DNA of 64,000 nt from Topomyia yanbarensis (GCF_030247195.1 NC_080670.1:30986497-31050496); one strand, 5' to 3'; shown: positions 23,622 to 34,587, counted from the first letter of the stretch. The notes: generated from the sequence alone by a model not told the origin. Numbers and translations are program-made.

Positions 23622-24714
23622 CCCAAACATCGAAATTCGTAGTTGGTAGTGTCTCTTATTCGGACCACAGTCGCATGATGTAATTTTTTATCTGCAGAAT
23701 GCGTTATTCACAATTATAATTAGATTAAATAACATATATGTAATACAACTAAATTGACACATCAAAAATAATAGCTTAAAACAACACAACTTTGAAGCTG
23801 CTTTTGTGTGAGCTTCAAAATTTTTGGAAAATAATCATAGCGAGCAAACTGCCATTTTCAATAAAAATGGCTAATGTATTAAAATTTTTGTTTTCCGGGC
23901 TTTTTCAGGAAACTGATAGCTTCCAAAAGCAACATTTTTTTTTCAGCGTTTGATGACGTAAAAATCAAAATACTAGTTCGTTGAAATAGCCATTTTTAGT
24001 TGAAATAGTCAAGACAAAAATTCGTTTTTCCGTGTACTTGTTAGTTAATTATTTTGTTAAAGATATAGCACACAACTAGAGGTAGGGAGAACACAATCAA
24101 AATGAAGATTATAAAAATTAGTGCTTTCAGAAATTGTTGATGGCATAATTTTTAATCGGTTGATGCATTCAAATTTGTTAGTAATACAATTTGATTCATA
24201 GTTTTTTTCTATAGAAGATAACATTATGATTTTTCACGCATTTAATACAAATGACGATATAACACCTAGCTCTATTTAAATCTGTTGGTGTATAATTATG
24301 GCACTGAATTCAAGGCTACATTGTTGAAATATTGAAAATAAATGAGGTATAGCCGGGAACAAATGCATCAATTAGAATATAAAATTGTTAAAATCACCGC
24401 GTTGAAATCAAAGATGATTAGGATTCTATACATCTATCAAATAGCGATTAGACAAATCAAGATGTCTTCACTTTGCTTCATCGATTTGTTTTAATACTTT
24501 TTGTTATTCCTTGGTGTAGGATAATTTATTATCAATATTTAGTATTACTTTTTACAAAAATAGTATGTACCTGATGCTGAAAATAGATATATTTAACATA
24601 AAGTAGCTCAAAGTACGTGGGACCTTTATACACATTTTGGAAATTTTATATCCTTTAAGTATTCCGATTGTTAACTAATTAAAAGAATGGCATGAAATAA
24701 ATACACATATCATA

Positions 24715-24960
24715 ATCTCGAACGACAGTCGACAGCAATAAAACTATCGAGAAAATACGTTCGACTCGAGTCGCTTTCGAGGTCGATTGTTTTGGTTCCA
24801 TAATGCCAACACTTCTCGATAATCTAGTACTTCTTCGAGCGAACTCGAGCGAAAATTTATTTTCGAGCTCGGTTCGAAATACATAATGCGAAACAAGGTC
24901 GAGTCGGTAGAATTTTGATCGAATCGAGATGCGTAATGCCACCTCTGTTTCCGAGATGTA
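24715..24960. repeat. TCGA-rich repeat, probable MITE fragment
   Basis: A stretch dense in TCGA words (ACTCGAGTCGCTTTCGAGG, GAACTCGAGCGAAAA). Its right end, read in reverse, begins GGTGGCATTACGCATCTCG and resembles the sequence at 16047-16065. The open frames at 24679-24977 overlap it and are not supported as genes. Confidence 0.4.
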
Positions 24961-25007
24961 CAAGCATGCATGATCATAACACTCGATTTATGCTGAAAAT
25001 TAAGTCT

Positions 25008-25305
25008 ACTGGCACGAATGGTCCGTCATGACTAATTCGCTAGGAATCATTAACCAGTTCACTTATACATGAACAATATTTTCCGATTTTATAACCTATT
25101 TCACGAGCACGAATGGTCGTTCGTGATTATTATACTAGAAATCATGAACTAGTTCACGAATACATGACAATTATTTCATGATTTTGTGAAATATTTCACG
25201 AACACAAGTGGTGTATTGTGACTAATATACTAAGAATATTTAACCAATTCAATATTTTATGATTTTGTAAACTTTTCCACGAGCACGAATGGTGAGTCGT
25301 GCCTG
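25008..25305 (+). repeat. minisatellite, ~95-bp unit (forward copy)
   Basis: The word CACGAATGG (or CACAAGTGG) recurs at about 25013, 25108, 25203 and 25283. Between these are conserved phrases such as GAACTAGTTCACGAATACAT and GATTTTGT. The last unit is ~15 bp shorter. It is the same family as 13895-14220 but inverted. Confidence 0.65.
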
Positions 25306-26059
25306 ATGAGGATGATATAACACGGCGCGTCACTTCCTGCCATTGCAGGTGGTCGTACCAACGTCTTGGTCGGGCAGGAAGAATCTTACAGAGTATTATC
25401 GGAAACAGAGGTCATTGGGATCACTTCCCGATTTTATTAACTATCTTCCCAGGATAGAAATTTATTTGACGAACCCTGGTTGCATGCGGAATAATCGAAC
25501 GTTCTTTTGAAGGAAAAGCTATATCTACAAAAGTAACCAGTCTGTTATTTTGTTTACTAGTTTTGGGCACGGGTGTCAAAATAAAAATTGTCTTCGAGAT
25601 AAATCGTTCAGCTCACACTTTTGTGGGGGTATGAGATGGGACCATCATTATCATCAAAGTTTTAGCGTAGTAATTATGACTAACGATTCTATTAACATTT
25701 TGACATTAGAGCTACTAATTATGATTTGTTACATTCAGCTTTTTTTCCAGTGTATGCAGACACACTGGAGAATAAACTCACAACAAGAGAAGAATTGTGA
25801 CAAGTGGAACTTGATAAAGTGAGTCGCTAATTATTGTGACACTTTAGATGGATTGGTAAATCGGCTACAGTTATCGAAATTAAACCATAGTCTTACAATA
25901 TTTCAGTATTTATATCATATTACATATGTCGATTAAATTTTAGGATGAGTTTGAGTAAAACGTTCGACATTTTTGATAGACGCCTTCAAGTAGAGCTTAT
26001 ACAGTCGTTTCCGTTACGTTTTCTTTGTTCTTATTCACTTTCTTATTCTATTTTTCGTC

Positions 26060-26523
26060 CTTCCCCTCTCTTGTTAGGCTTCCAAAGTTCGCGCTTCATC
26101 ACTGCCCAATAAGTTTCGATCAGACGGAAATCAAAACATCAATATTGGCAAGACGCCAAACGATTTTTGATCATTCTGTTTCAAAGACGGCAAAAATTTT
26201 GCAAACCCCACAGTTCATAGTGCCTTTGATCACGAATGGTTCACTATGATTACCACAAGCACATATGGCTTGCCAAATAAGGTACTTCGAAGCGAATTTC
26301 GACAGTCATCCATAGAAAACTTATCCTTATGCTGGAACCTTTTAAGGACCTTTGAGACTATTGAATGATGTATATCTACTAGTTTTCTCAAGGCGTGATG
26401 CGACAACCGAGGATTTTGTATGTGAGTGCACAAAGTCCTTTTCCGAACGGTTTGCTGATTTTGTTTTATTTCGACCGGAATCTGACTGACAACTGTACAA
26501 CTTAGCGTATGTAAACAATGCAC
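26060..26523 (-). pseudogene. Tc1/mariner transposase pseudogene
   Basis: From 26523 leftwards, a frame encodes the N-terminal helix-turn-helix of a mariner-type transposase (VRKRTLCTHIQNPRLSHHAL, then VDIHHSIVSKVLKRFQ). About 150 bp further, in another frame at 26085-26126, it reads RLIETYWAVMKRELWKPNK, the motif around the catalytic glutamate. The central catalytic aspartates are absent. Together these identify a member of the group with a lengthened D-D-E spacing, but the subclass cannot be told. Confidence 0.75.
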
Positions 26524-26576
26524 TCTAAAGAGAAGCTAAACAAAATTTGGTTCCTTTCGATCAAGTATGAAAAAAG

Positions 26577-27720
26577 CAGCCCGGGGACAACTTGACAGCT
26601 CCCATATATTGAACTCATAAGCAAATTTTGTGGTGATTTGGTGATGTCATGGCGGCTCGAATGGAGCAAAATTTGAAAAAAGCGCATCCCATTTACTATT
26701 TTCCATATCTAAAAAATAATCAATTTAAGCATTTCTTTCATCAAATTTATTTCGCTGTTCACATTAGAAACTGCCCTCATTCCCCCATACTTAAACAGAA
26801 ACATAGATTCCATTTGGAATTTAAAAAATCCGAAAGAAAATAAATCGATTTTCGGAAATACAAGAAGATGACTTTCAAAATCAAGCCACTACCACTTATA
26901 TTGGAATTTCCGAAAATCTTCCGAAACTAATCAACATCTCCTAAGGCATCCTCCGGTAGAGCCGAGGAAAATGCCAGAATAATTCTGAAGGGATCCATAC
27001 CAAAACCATCGCAACATCTTCCGGACAGAATTATTGCAAAAGTCGAACAAAACTCTGGCCGAACAAAATTGTACATTCCTGGCAGCATTCTTGCTGAAAC
27101 CGAGCACTACTGGTTTGATGCCAGAATTCTGATAAAAGCACACAAATTTTATTCAAAACCAATTTTGCTAAATGTGTAGAAAATCCTACATATATTGTTT
27201 ATTCTCCCAATCAAAATGCTAGAATTCTTGACGTTCTTAATGAACTTGAAACAAGATGTCGCAGGTTCACGAATTGTTAAGCTTGGTGATTTACTTTCAT
27301 TGGCCAAAAAGTTTTTCATTTATATTTCATTTATAACACCAATGATTTACCGATTACAAACTTCACACAACAAGAAAACCAAAACATTTTTAGGAAGGAA
27401 GAGAGCCGGTGCTAAAAACAACACCTTCCAACTAAATCTATAATAAGATTTATGTAACTTTGCTGACGGTTTCCAATCAGGGATAAATTTATTCTCTAAT
27501 AATATTTTTCTTTATCCACATTTTGGAATACGCTTTTTCTAAATGTTGTTCTAGCCGCATTGACGGCGTTCATAACACACGTAACGAAACACGCTTTTCT
27601 CTTGAAACTTTTTCGTGTCGTTGTTCGTGGTAGTCGTACAGAAAAGGCATACTAGCGCCACCATCAAATCGGTGGTACATATATGAAACAAGCACTATCT
27701 GTCAAGTTGTCCCCGGGCTG
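26577..27720. mobile_element. non-autonomous hAT-like transposon, 8-bp target duplication
   Basis: Perfect 22-bp terminal inverted repeats begin CAGCCCGGGGACAACTTG. They are flanked by an 8-bp direct duplication GAAAAAAG (26569-26576 and 27721-27728). A CAG-starting terminus with an 8-bp duplication is typical of hAT elements. The 1144-bp body has no transposase. The open frames at 26649, 27195 and similar are not convincing. It lies inside the mariner remnant. Confidence 0.88.
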
Positions 27721-27779
27721 GAAAAAAGTTACACAAGTTTAAAATTGTCACCATAATTAGCGACTTACCCTTTATCATA

Positions 27780-28080
27780 TCGTGTATTTATTCCCAATTC
27801 ACGAAATCGATTCGCTATGCATGTTTACTCATGAAATTGCATTTTATCGAAGACTGCATAACAAGAAGACTGGCAACTCTGTCCAGAATCCGGTGACAGT
27901 AACAGCAACGCCACTTGCGGGTAAAGGTGGTACTTTCCATAGTGATGCACACACAGAAACATTTTTACATTAAGCTTCCTACCTTCTTCCAATAGAGGCG
28001 CTGTAACCTCTGTCGCTTCTCGTTTGTATGGGGGAAGGAAAGAGATATCAGTCTTCTTAATATGTAGTCTTCGATTTTAT
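27780..28080. other. intronic stretch, no feature recognised
   Basis: Ordinary-looking sequence between two mobile elements. I see no repeat or gene. Confidence 0.4.
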
Positions 28081-28090
28081 AAAGGATGTA

Positions 28091-28582
28091 CACTCAGGTT
28101 TTTTTTACGCGGGGGATACGAGCCGCGTAAATGAAAACCGCGTAAATGAAAACCGCGTAAATTTCAAAATCCGCGTAAATGAAAACCGCGTAAATTTCAA
28201 AATCCGCGTAAATGAAAACCGCGTAAATTTCAAAATCCGCGTAAATGAAAACCGCGTAAATTTCAAAATCCGCGTAAATGAAAACCGCGTAAATTTCAAA
28301 ATCCGCGTAAATGAAGACCACTTAAATTTAAGAATCCGCGATAAAGGGAACCTCATTGATGGATACCGCGTAAATTCCAAAATCCGCGTAAATGAAAACC
28401 GCGTAAATTTCAAAAACCGCGTAAATGAAAACCGCGTAAATTTCAAAATCCGCGTAAATGAAAACCGCGTAAATTTCAAAATCCGCGTAAATGAAAACCG
28501 CGTAAATTTCAAAATCCGCGTAAAAAAAACCGCGTAAAAAAATACCGCGCAAAAAAAAACCGCGTAAAAAAAAACTTGAGTG
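28091..28582. mobile_element. TA-flanked MITE with internal minisatellite
   Basis: The termini CACTCAGGTTTTTTTTACGC (left) and GCGTAAAAAAAAACTTGAGTG (right, mostly inverted) are both bordered by TA. The interior is a tandem array whose half-units, AAATGAAAACCGCGT and AAATTTCAAAATCCGCGT, alternate to give a 33-bp period. One stretch at 28310-28370 is diverged. Long open frames on the minus strand are translations of the array. Confidence 0.8.
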
Positions 28583-29049
28583 TACTTAACTTTCTATCGA
28601 GTAATTTAGTAAAGTTACGTTTTTGGCACTTTTTCCCACTTCGCCGAGTTTTGAACCGTCAACTTCGTATCACCAATAGGAAAAAGAGATGTGACTAACC
28701 GAGATATCTGACGTTCAAAATGCGCACAGTGAGATTTTGCATTTTTACATTAATGCCCCCCACATAATCCCAGAATTCGTTTGTTTGCCTCCAAATTTTC
28801 CGTGTTAACGGTTTATTTTCTTCCAAATTCAAATGTCAAAACGACTCAGTACTAACACAGCCGAATAAGACTATAGGTGGAAGACAGTTTCAGAGGAAAC
28901 GTTTTTCTCCAAACAATCGAAAATATCCATTTAGAAATTAATTCAAAATCATAAGACAGCTATTAAACTTTTTTAATGAAGAGGTTCCGTTTAATTTTAG
29001 TTAGTTATTTTTAGGCATGTCTGACAAAACTTTCTTCAATTTCCTCTAG

Positions 29050-29433
29050 ACAAAGCTACCTGAAAAAACACCTCCAGTCTCACCAAATTCCCGCGATGGA
29101 CGTCCCGGGAAGACCGAATGGAACCACTTCCGGTATGCTAAATGCTACGACACTGGCCCACCAGAATGCAGTAGCCGCGGCGGCACTTTTCTGTGGTCAA
29201 TCACAGGCACACGGCTCGGCCGGTGTAACATTCCCACGAAGTACGGGCACCGTCGGAGGTTTGTTTCCGTTCGCCGCCTACGGCGGGAACCAGTTTTCGA
29301 AGGACGTCGGCAACTATTCCGAGTTCGAGAAAAGACGCTGGCAATCACTCAGCGAGTTGTACCTCCAGCAGAGGGAGCGACTATCCGCCTTTCAGTACGT
29401 TCGACATCACCAATATGAGGATTATCTGAAGAG
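29050..29433 (+). CDS. nerfin-1: nerfin-1/INSM1-type zinc-finger transcription factor, exon 2
   Basis: The first base completes Arg482; codons 483-609 follow, plus two bases. The start QSYLKKHLQSHQIPA supplies the second half of zinc finger 3 (H489 and H493), which proves the link to exon 1 across the large intron. The rest is an alanine/glycine/serine-rich region, then a charged helical segment (FEKRRWQSLSELYLQQRERL) and a tyrosine/histidine-rich stretch. The ATG at 29096 is internal (Met498), not a start. The donor is GAAGAG|GTTTGT at 29434. Confidence 0.9.
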
Positions 29434-29493
29434 GTTTGTTGGACGGTTTGAGTTAATGTTTCCTTCTGATTCTAACATATTGTCTTGGAACAG
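29434..29493 (+). other. nerfin-1: 60-nt intron, also open in frame if retained
   Basis: GTTTGT...GGAACAG with a good branch-site word TCTAACAT about 20 nt before the acceptor fits the typical size and layout of a short dipteran intron. Its length is divisible by three and it contains no stop in the coding frame. Retention would simply insert 20 residues. Confidence 0.7.
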
Positions 29494-29530
29494 CTTTCAG
29501 CCCTTCCAGTTCGGACGGGACAAAACCTGA
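29494..29530 (+). CDS. nerfin-1: nerfin-1-type gene, last exon to the first stop
   Basis: Splicing gives Ser610 and then FQPFQFGRDKT followed by UGA at 29528-29530, for a protein of about 621 residues (641 if the 60-nt intron is kept). The stop is UGA followed by C, a context known to allow readthrough in insects. The same frame stays open after it (see next entry). Confidence 0.75.
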
Positions 29531-29803
29531 CAGAACGTGCTGCGGCCGGTACCGCGGCTGGCAGCACCGGCCAACCTGTGGCCGCACGGGCAACCCTCCT
29601 CCACAACTACCCTGAGCTTATCCACGTCGACGGTAGCTGTTACTCCATCAGACGAAGCACTTCGACCGTCACAGCCTACTATGAACGCAGACGCATCGTT
29701 TCATCACCTGCCGTCGGCGACCAGCACGTCACAGCCTCAACCGGCAACGGCTGCAGCTCGAATCATAGAACATGTCCACCAGAGTTACCAGAGCTTAAAT
29801 TAA
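29531..29803 (+). CDS. nerfin-1: in-frame C-terminal extension after the UGA (readthrough or hidden splice)
   Basis: Directly after the UGA the same frame is open for 90 codons to TAA at 29801-29803. Its codons are GC-rich at third positions, like the upstream exon. The peptide is a plausible Ser/Thr/Pro/Ala-rich tail (for example SSTTTLSLSTSTVAVTPSD, QPQPATAAARIIEH). The DNA turns AT-rich exactly where this frame stops. A competing frame at 29485-29883 is also open but ends inside AT-rich sequence. I infer that the extension is translated, by readthrough or by an unrecognised splice. A sequence error removing the true frame is the main alternative. Confidence 0.5.
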   Translation, partial: QNVLRPVPRLAAPANLWPHGQPSSTTTLSLSTSTVAVTPSDEALRPSQPTMNADASFHHLPSATSTSQPQPATAAARIIEHVHQSYQSLN

Positions 29804-30061
29804 ATTCATTCGGGACGGAAATTACGGGAGTGTTAATTGAAACAGATAAAATTTCGCGGAACGCCTCAAATGTCAAAAATTAAGTACGATAAATTCGCGT
29901 GTTTAGTGCCGTTTACTCCCGGTAGTCGACGCATCAATCGTATTAAGTGTGATCGGTTATAGAAATTTCCCTTAGGACTGTTATCGAAATCGAATCTCCG
30001 GAAGAATGTTAGCGTAAAAAATATCAATCTATCCCCCCAACGGAAGGAATCATATAACATC

Positions 30062-30067
30062 AATAAA
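30062..30067 (+). terminator. nerfin-1: poly(A) signal AATAAA of the nerfin-1-type gene
   Basis: AATAAA lies 260 bp after the extended frame's stop and ~530 bp after the UGA. A GT/T-rich stretch (TTTGTTTTAC-like, about 30124-30135) follows downstream. It is the first good signal after the gene, so the 3' UTR is likely 29804 to about 30085. Confidence 0.65.
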
Positions 30068-30089
30068 CAGGCTTTTGATAGCGCATTAT

Positions 30090-30838
30090 AGTAGCAAATA
30101 ATAATAATCAGTTTACGACCGGCTTGTGTTTTACTTCTTCGGACAATGTTCCCCCTCTGCTACTGCTTGTATGTTGCCGAAAGAAGGGCGAACAGCCAGC
30201 CTAGCTGTCAACAGGTAGGTGAACCTAACCTAATCGCGTCTTCTTCCTCTTGTGGTGGGGTGTCGAAAGGAAAGCCGAACCGATGGACGGTGTGGGGTGC
30301 TCAATTTCCGGAGCTAGTCTCCTGCCCGGAGGGAAATTGGAAAAACAAACAGAATTTACAAGGCTGATAGAAAGCGCGATGTGATTGTTTTTTCTTCTTC
30401 TAAGGAGTAAGTATAGTAGCCGGAACTGACCGCATGTGGCGTGATTTTCTGTTGTCTGTTTGATTTGTCGTCTTTGTGCTAACAAAGGACACTCACTGAA
30501 AAGTGAGTCCAGGGAAATCTATCAAATATGCAATAATGACGACTGGACGGATGGATGGACTGCTTCTTCGCAGAACTGGGAAATGGACTGCGGTTTACTT
30601 GTCAGCTCTGGGAGTGACATATTTCTGGGCAATGTTAAACTTTATGGAGTGGGGCCAGGTTCGTCGAACTTATACCGGGTCGGTCTGGAATAAACGGTTA
30701 GGTTCGCGACTCATGCCAATGTTATCAAAGTTTCTTTTCCACTTTTTTCAATCAAGTAAGTGGAATCATTTTAATGATTGAATTTACAAATTGAATGTAT
30801 TTCATTTTCCTGTTCTGTTAAATATTTAATTTTTTTGT
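30090..30838. other. intergenic stretch downstream of the zinc-finger gene
   Basis: No gene is supported. Open frames at 30146-30781 overlap on both strands and show no domain. Confidence 0.4.
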
Positions 30839-30935
30839 TGTATCATCTTCTTTTCCATTAAATCCACTTCGGCTAACATCCCTCAATAACTTCCTTAGAA
30901 ATACCTTTATCTCGCACGTAGTTCACTCGCATTTT
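30839..30935. repeat. 97-bp direct duplication, left copy
   Basis: Begins TGTATCATCTTCTTTTCC and ends ACTCGCATTTT. It is repeated with one mismatch at 33832-33928, exactly flanking the LINE. This looks like an unusually long target-site duplication. Confidence 0.85.
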
Positions 30936-33831
30936 GGCTGTTCGGCTATCTATGGGAGCTGTCCATCAATGTCAGCTTCTTTCTCCGAACAGCCTAGATA
31001 AGCCGTGTAGTGTCGGTAGTGGTTGTTTCAACCGGCTAAGAATTACACTACGGACTACCTGTTCCGGTGGTAACACCAAACAGGGAACCTCGATTCCATA
31101 GTGTCATGCGACCCGTGCTATGGGTAAAATTGTTGAGGGGGTTTAAAATATTCTCAATGGCGAACGGAGCCTGGGAAGAGCCGGGCGAACTCCCCAGTAA
31201 CTGGCTGTGGTCCACTAGGAGGTTGATAACTCTATTATCTTTCTCCGGACAAAACCAGCCTAGAGGCCGCGTGGCATCCGGCGGGTTGAAGTATGTCAGT
31301 TATGGAAATAACTGTCAAATTCATTCCCAAAGGTGGCCGCGTCACTTATGAGGAGGCAAAGAGCTTTAGACCGATCAGTCTGACCTCCTTCCTTCTCAAA
31401 TAAGTGGAACGTTTAATCGACCACTACATTTGGGATGGTAGCTTGGGCGAGCACCCGCTGCATGCAATGCAACATGCATATCAGCGGGGGAAGTCTACTA
31501 CCACCCTGTTACACAATGTTGTCTACAACATTGAAAAAGCTTTTTCACAAAAGCAATCGAGTTTAGGAGTTTTTCTCGATATTGAAGGTGCTTTTGACAA
31601 CGTGTCTTTCGAATCCATTTTGGAAGCAGCACGAGATCATGGAGTACCTTCATATATCACGAACTGGATACACGCAATGCTTAGCAACCGACATCTGTGC
31701 TCATCGGTAAGACAAGTAGAGATGAGGAAACTGAGTGTCTGCGGATGTCCTCAAGGTGGTGTGCTGTCACCACTTCTATGGAACCTTGTCGCCGATAGCT
31801 TGTTGAGAAAACTAAATGAGCTTGGGTTTCCGACGTATGGTTTCGCCGATGATTGTCATATGGTGATCACCGGTATTTGCATTGGCACACTTTTTGATTT
31901 GATGCAACAAGCCTGATGTGTTGTTGAGCGGTGGTGTCTTCATGTTGGACCATCAGTTAATCCAAATAAAACCTCAATGGTGCTTTTCACGCAACGAAGG
32001 ATTACAACCGGAGCTCGTCCATTGCAGTTTTTTTGACTCTGAAATTATTGTCGAAGATCAAGTTAAGTACGTTGGGGTAATTCTCGACTCAAAACTTAAT
32101 TGGACAGCTCACATCGATTTCAGGATCAAGAAAGCTTGCATGGCCTTTGGCCAATGTAGACGGGCTTTCGGCAAATCTTGGGGACTCAAACCCAAGTACA
32201 TTCAGTGGATCCACACAACAATTGTTAGACCAATACTGGCATACGGGTGCCTTGTTTGGTGGCAGAAGGAAGAAGTCATGACAATCCAATCAAAGTTAAA
32301 CCATCTTCAGAGAATGGTCTTGATAGCGATGACTGGTGCGTTGTCGACAACACCTACTGCTGCTATCGAGGCACTCTTGAACATAAAACCACTACATGTG
32401 TTTCTGAAACAAGAAGCACTTTCTTGTGCATACCGTCTTAGGGTTACTGGGCTCTGGAACAGTAACCCAATAGATCGTGCAACTAGCCACACAAGACTGT
32501 GGCCCCAAATGGTTACTTGGGATGAATACACACTTGCTCCCAGTGACCTTACACTCACATGTAGTTTTCCTTCTAAAACTTTCAATGTGAGAATTCCTCT
32601 TCGTGAGGAATGGCTGTCTGGCTGGATGGAGCGACAACTTGAAGAATACGTAGTTCGTTATACGGACGGTTCTTTGTTGGAGGGCCGAGCCGGTGCTGGT
32701 GTCTATTGTCATGAGATGAGATTAAACCAATCTCATTCGCTTGGTAGATACTGTACCGTATTCTAAGCAGAAATCTTTGCGATTCTGTGTGGCGTACAAT
32801 CCGCACTTCAACAGGGAATTTGCGGTAAAAGAATCTATTTTTGCTCTGACAGTCAGGCTGCCCTGAAAGCACTTAGTTCGGCAGATTCGAGATCGAAATT
32901 AGTAATCGCATGTCGAACTCAAATCGAAGAACTTAGCATTTCAAATGCTATCTACCTTCTAAGGGTACCCGGTCATTCCGGTATTACTGGAAATGAATGG
33001 GCGGACGAATTGGCTAGAGCTGGCGCTGCGACTGATTTCGTTGGTCCAGAACCAGTTCTACCACTGTGAATAAGTTGGATAAAGCACAAGATTTGCTCTT
33101 GGGCTGCATTCGAACATGCCAACCATTGGCGTAGCTTGCAAACTTGCGTTCAAACAAAGGCTTTTCTGCCGGATGTGTGTCCGAAAATGTCAAAAAATGT
33201 GTTGCATTTTTCCAAGCACAACTGCAGTATTCTGGTCAGGGCACTGACTGGACATTGCGAACTCAATTATCACATGGTGCGTTGAGTATTATTCATGTGA
33301 TCTTTGTGAGTCCGATTACGGAACATCATATCATTTGGAATGCAATTGCCCTGTATTAATGCAATTGCGCATCTGGATTTTTGGTTCTCCATACAAAGAT
33401 GAACCTATGTACAGAGAGCTGAAATTTAAGGATATGCTTTTGTTCCTAACCCAGTGTGGTAAAGAGCTATAGTTTTTTAGCCGTATTTGAATGACAATAT
33501 CTCTTCGGGGGTGTTGTCGTTCTGTTATCTCAATATCCCCTCGGGGGTGTTGATATATCCGCTCACTGTTTGAGTAGAGGTTCTAAATCCCTCCGGGGGT
33601 TAGTTTATTCCTGCCGTTGTAGCACCTGCAGATCGTTCAGCATCACTCCGGGGGTGCAGAATGCTCTGTTTTAATTGTTCTGTGTCGTTGTTTTCCTTAC
33701 CCCTAACCTTACCACTTCCCCAATCCTTCCCATCAGGAAAATGATGAAAGGACGATTCTTGGCAAGGCACAAATCTCCGATCAACATGGGGAACGTGCCA
33801 TTTGAGCCAGACGCTACTGATTCCTGATTCC
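30936..33831 (+). mobile_element. I/LOA-group LINE, internally deleted, with 97-bp flanking duplication
   Basis: The 5' end (about 30936-31285) is non-coding sequence with stem-loop potential (GGTTGTTTCAACCGGC near 31020-31035). It jumps directly to the reverse transcriptase at about 31313, so ORF1, the endonuclease and the N-terminal RT part are missing. RT and RNase H follow, with several disabling changes. The 3' UTR (33480-33800) repeats the phrase CTCCGGGGGTG. The element ends TGATTCCTGATTCC before the right duplication. A relative is at 41719-43600. Confidence 0.8.
31313..33067 (+). pseudogene. LINE ORF2 remnant: reverse transcriptase + RNase H
   Basis: It begins VKFIPKGGRVTYEEAKSFRP, then has a TAA after SFLLK, then VERLIDHYI. 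RT blocks follow: HAYQRGKSTTTLLHN, FLDIEGAFDNVSF (first catalytic D), GCPQGGVLSPLLWNLVAD, and FADD at 31842-31853 (catalytic pair). A TGA at 31914-31916 and a +1 shift in a 7-T run near 32029-32035 break the frame before FDSEIIVEDQVKYVG. RNase H starts with RYTDGSLLEGRAGAGVY. It is cut by TAA at 32764 and continues AEIFAIL, SDSQAALKAL, and VPGHSGITGNEWADELA. A domain order ending in RNase H is that of I/LOA-type LINEs. Confidence 0.85.
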
Positions 33832-33928
33832 TGTATCATCTTCTTTTCCATTAAATCCACTTCGGCTAACATCCCTCAATAACTTCCTCAGAAATACCTT
33901 TATCTCGCACGTAGTTCACTCGCATTTT
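33832..33928. repeat. 97-bp direct duplication, right copy
   Basis: Identical to 30839-30935 except TTCCTCAGAA in place of TTCCTTAGAA. Confidence 0.85.
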
Positions 33929-34323
33929 AAATAACTCAAAAATTAAACAAGCTCGAGTAGCCCTACCACGAAACCTAACTAAAAAACAAAATGAAAAATA
34001 TGTTTTCAAGGTCATATTACCTGCTTGTGGCGAGAATTGATATTTATACTAACATCAATCTCCGCGGTACTTATGGAAGCGTTGCTGAGTCGGTGGCATT
34101 ACATTAAGTAGGCACCATTACAACGTTCCTCGTTCTATTTCAAGTATCAGTGTATATTGCCATAGCCGACAATGACAATTTTCATTGCACTAAATTCTGG
34201 AGGGCAGTAAACAACAAGCGCTTTTGTAGGATCATTATGGAACGAGAGCGAGAAAGATGGCGGATCCAAACGCTAAAGTGGCAGAGGCAAGCAATATGAG
34301 TTATATTACTTAAATGTACGTGA
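33929..34323. other. intergenic stretch between two LINEs
   Basis: No gene or repeat recognised. Confidence 0.4.
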
Positions 34324-34336
34324 TAATCGTCCATCT
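34324..34336. repeat. 13-bp target duplication of the R1-type LINE, 3' side
   Basis: TAATCGTCCATCT, identical to 39863-39875 at the other end of the element. Confidence 0.85.
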
Positions 34337-34587
34337 TTTTTTTTTTTACAATGGAGAAGACCTTTATGTCCTAGCCCAGTACACGTGCTAACGGTAGGGT
34401 CCAATCTACCACACGGGGTGCACTGGGGGCGTGTCGGACTCGAATGGTGACCAGCCATTAATACCGACTAAACTCCATTGGGCTCCGCCATCATTCCTCC
34501 CAGGAACTACCTCTCGGTATTACTTCTGGGGAAATGGCTGTACTAAATGTACTCATTCACTCTCACTCACTCGTTCATACATCCTGT

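Larger units (their letters stand above)
25815..27774 (-). mobile_element. Tc1/mariner transposon remnant interrupted by a hAT-like element
   Basis: Inverted termini at about 25815-25848 (AAGTGAGTCGCTAATTATTG) and about 27740-27774 (same sequence inverted, with a few changes) are both next to TA. The internal minus-strand transposase pseudogene is described separately. Removing the 1144-bp hAT-like insertion and its duplication leaves ~0.8 kb, so the mariner had also lost internal sequence. Confidence 0.75.

Noticed and set aside
28100..28560. Regularly spaced repeats resembling a CRISPR array
   Set aside because: The 'spacers' are themselves repeats, the units are continuous, the locus is eukaryotic intron DNA and lies inside MITE termini.
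29485..29883. Alternative 132-codon frame as the true nerfin-1 C-terminus
   Set aside because: Reaching it would need a splice that changes phase, for which I see no good acceptor; it runs on into AT-rich 3' UTR-like sequence.
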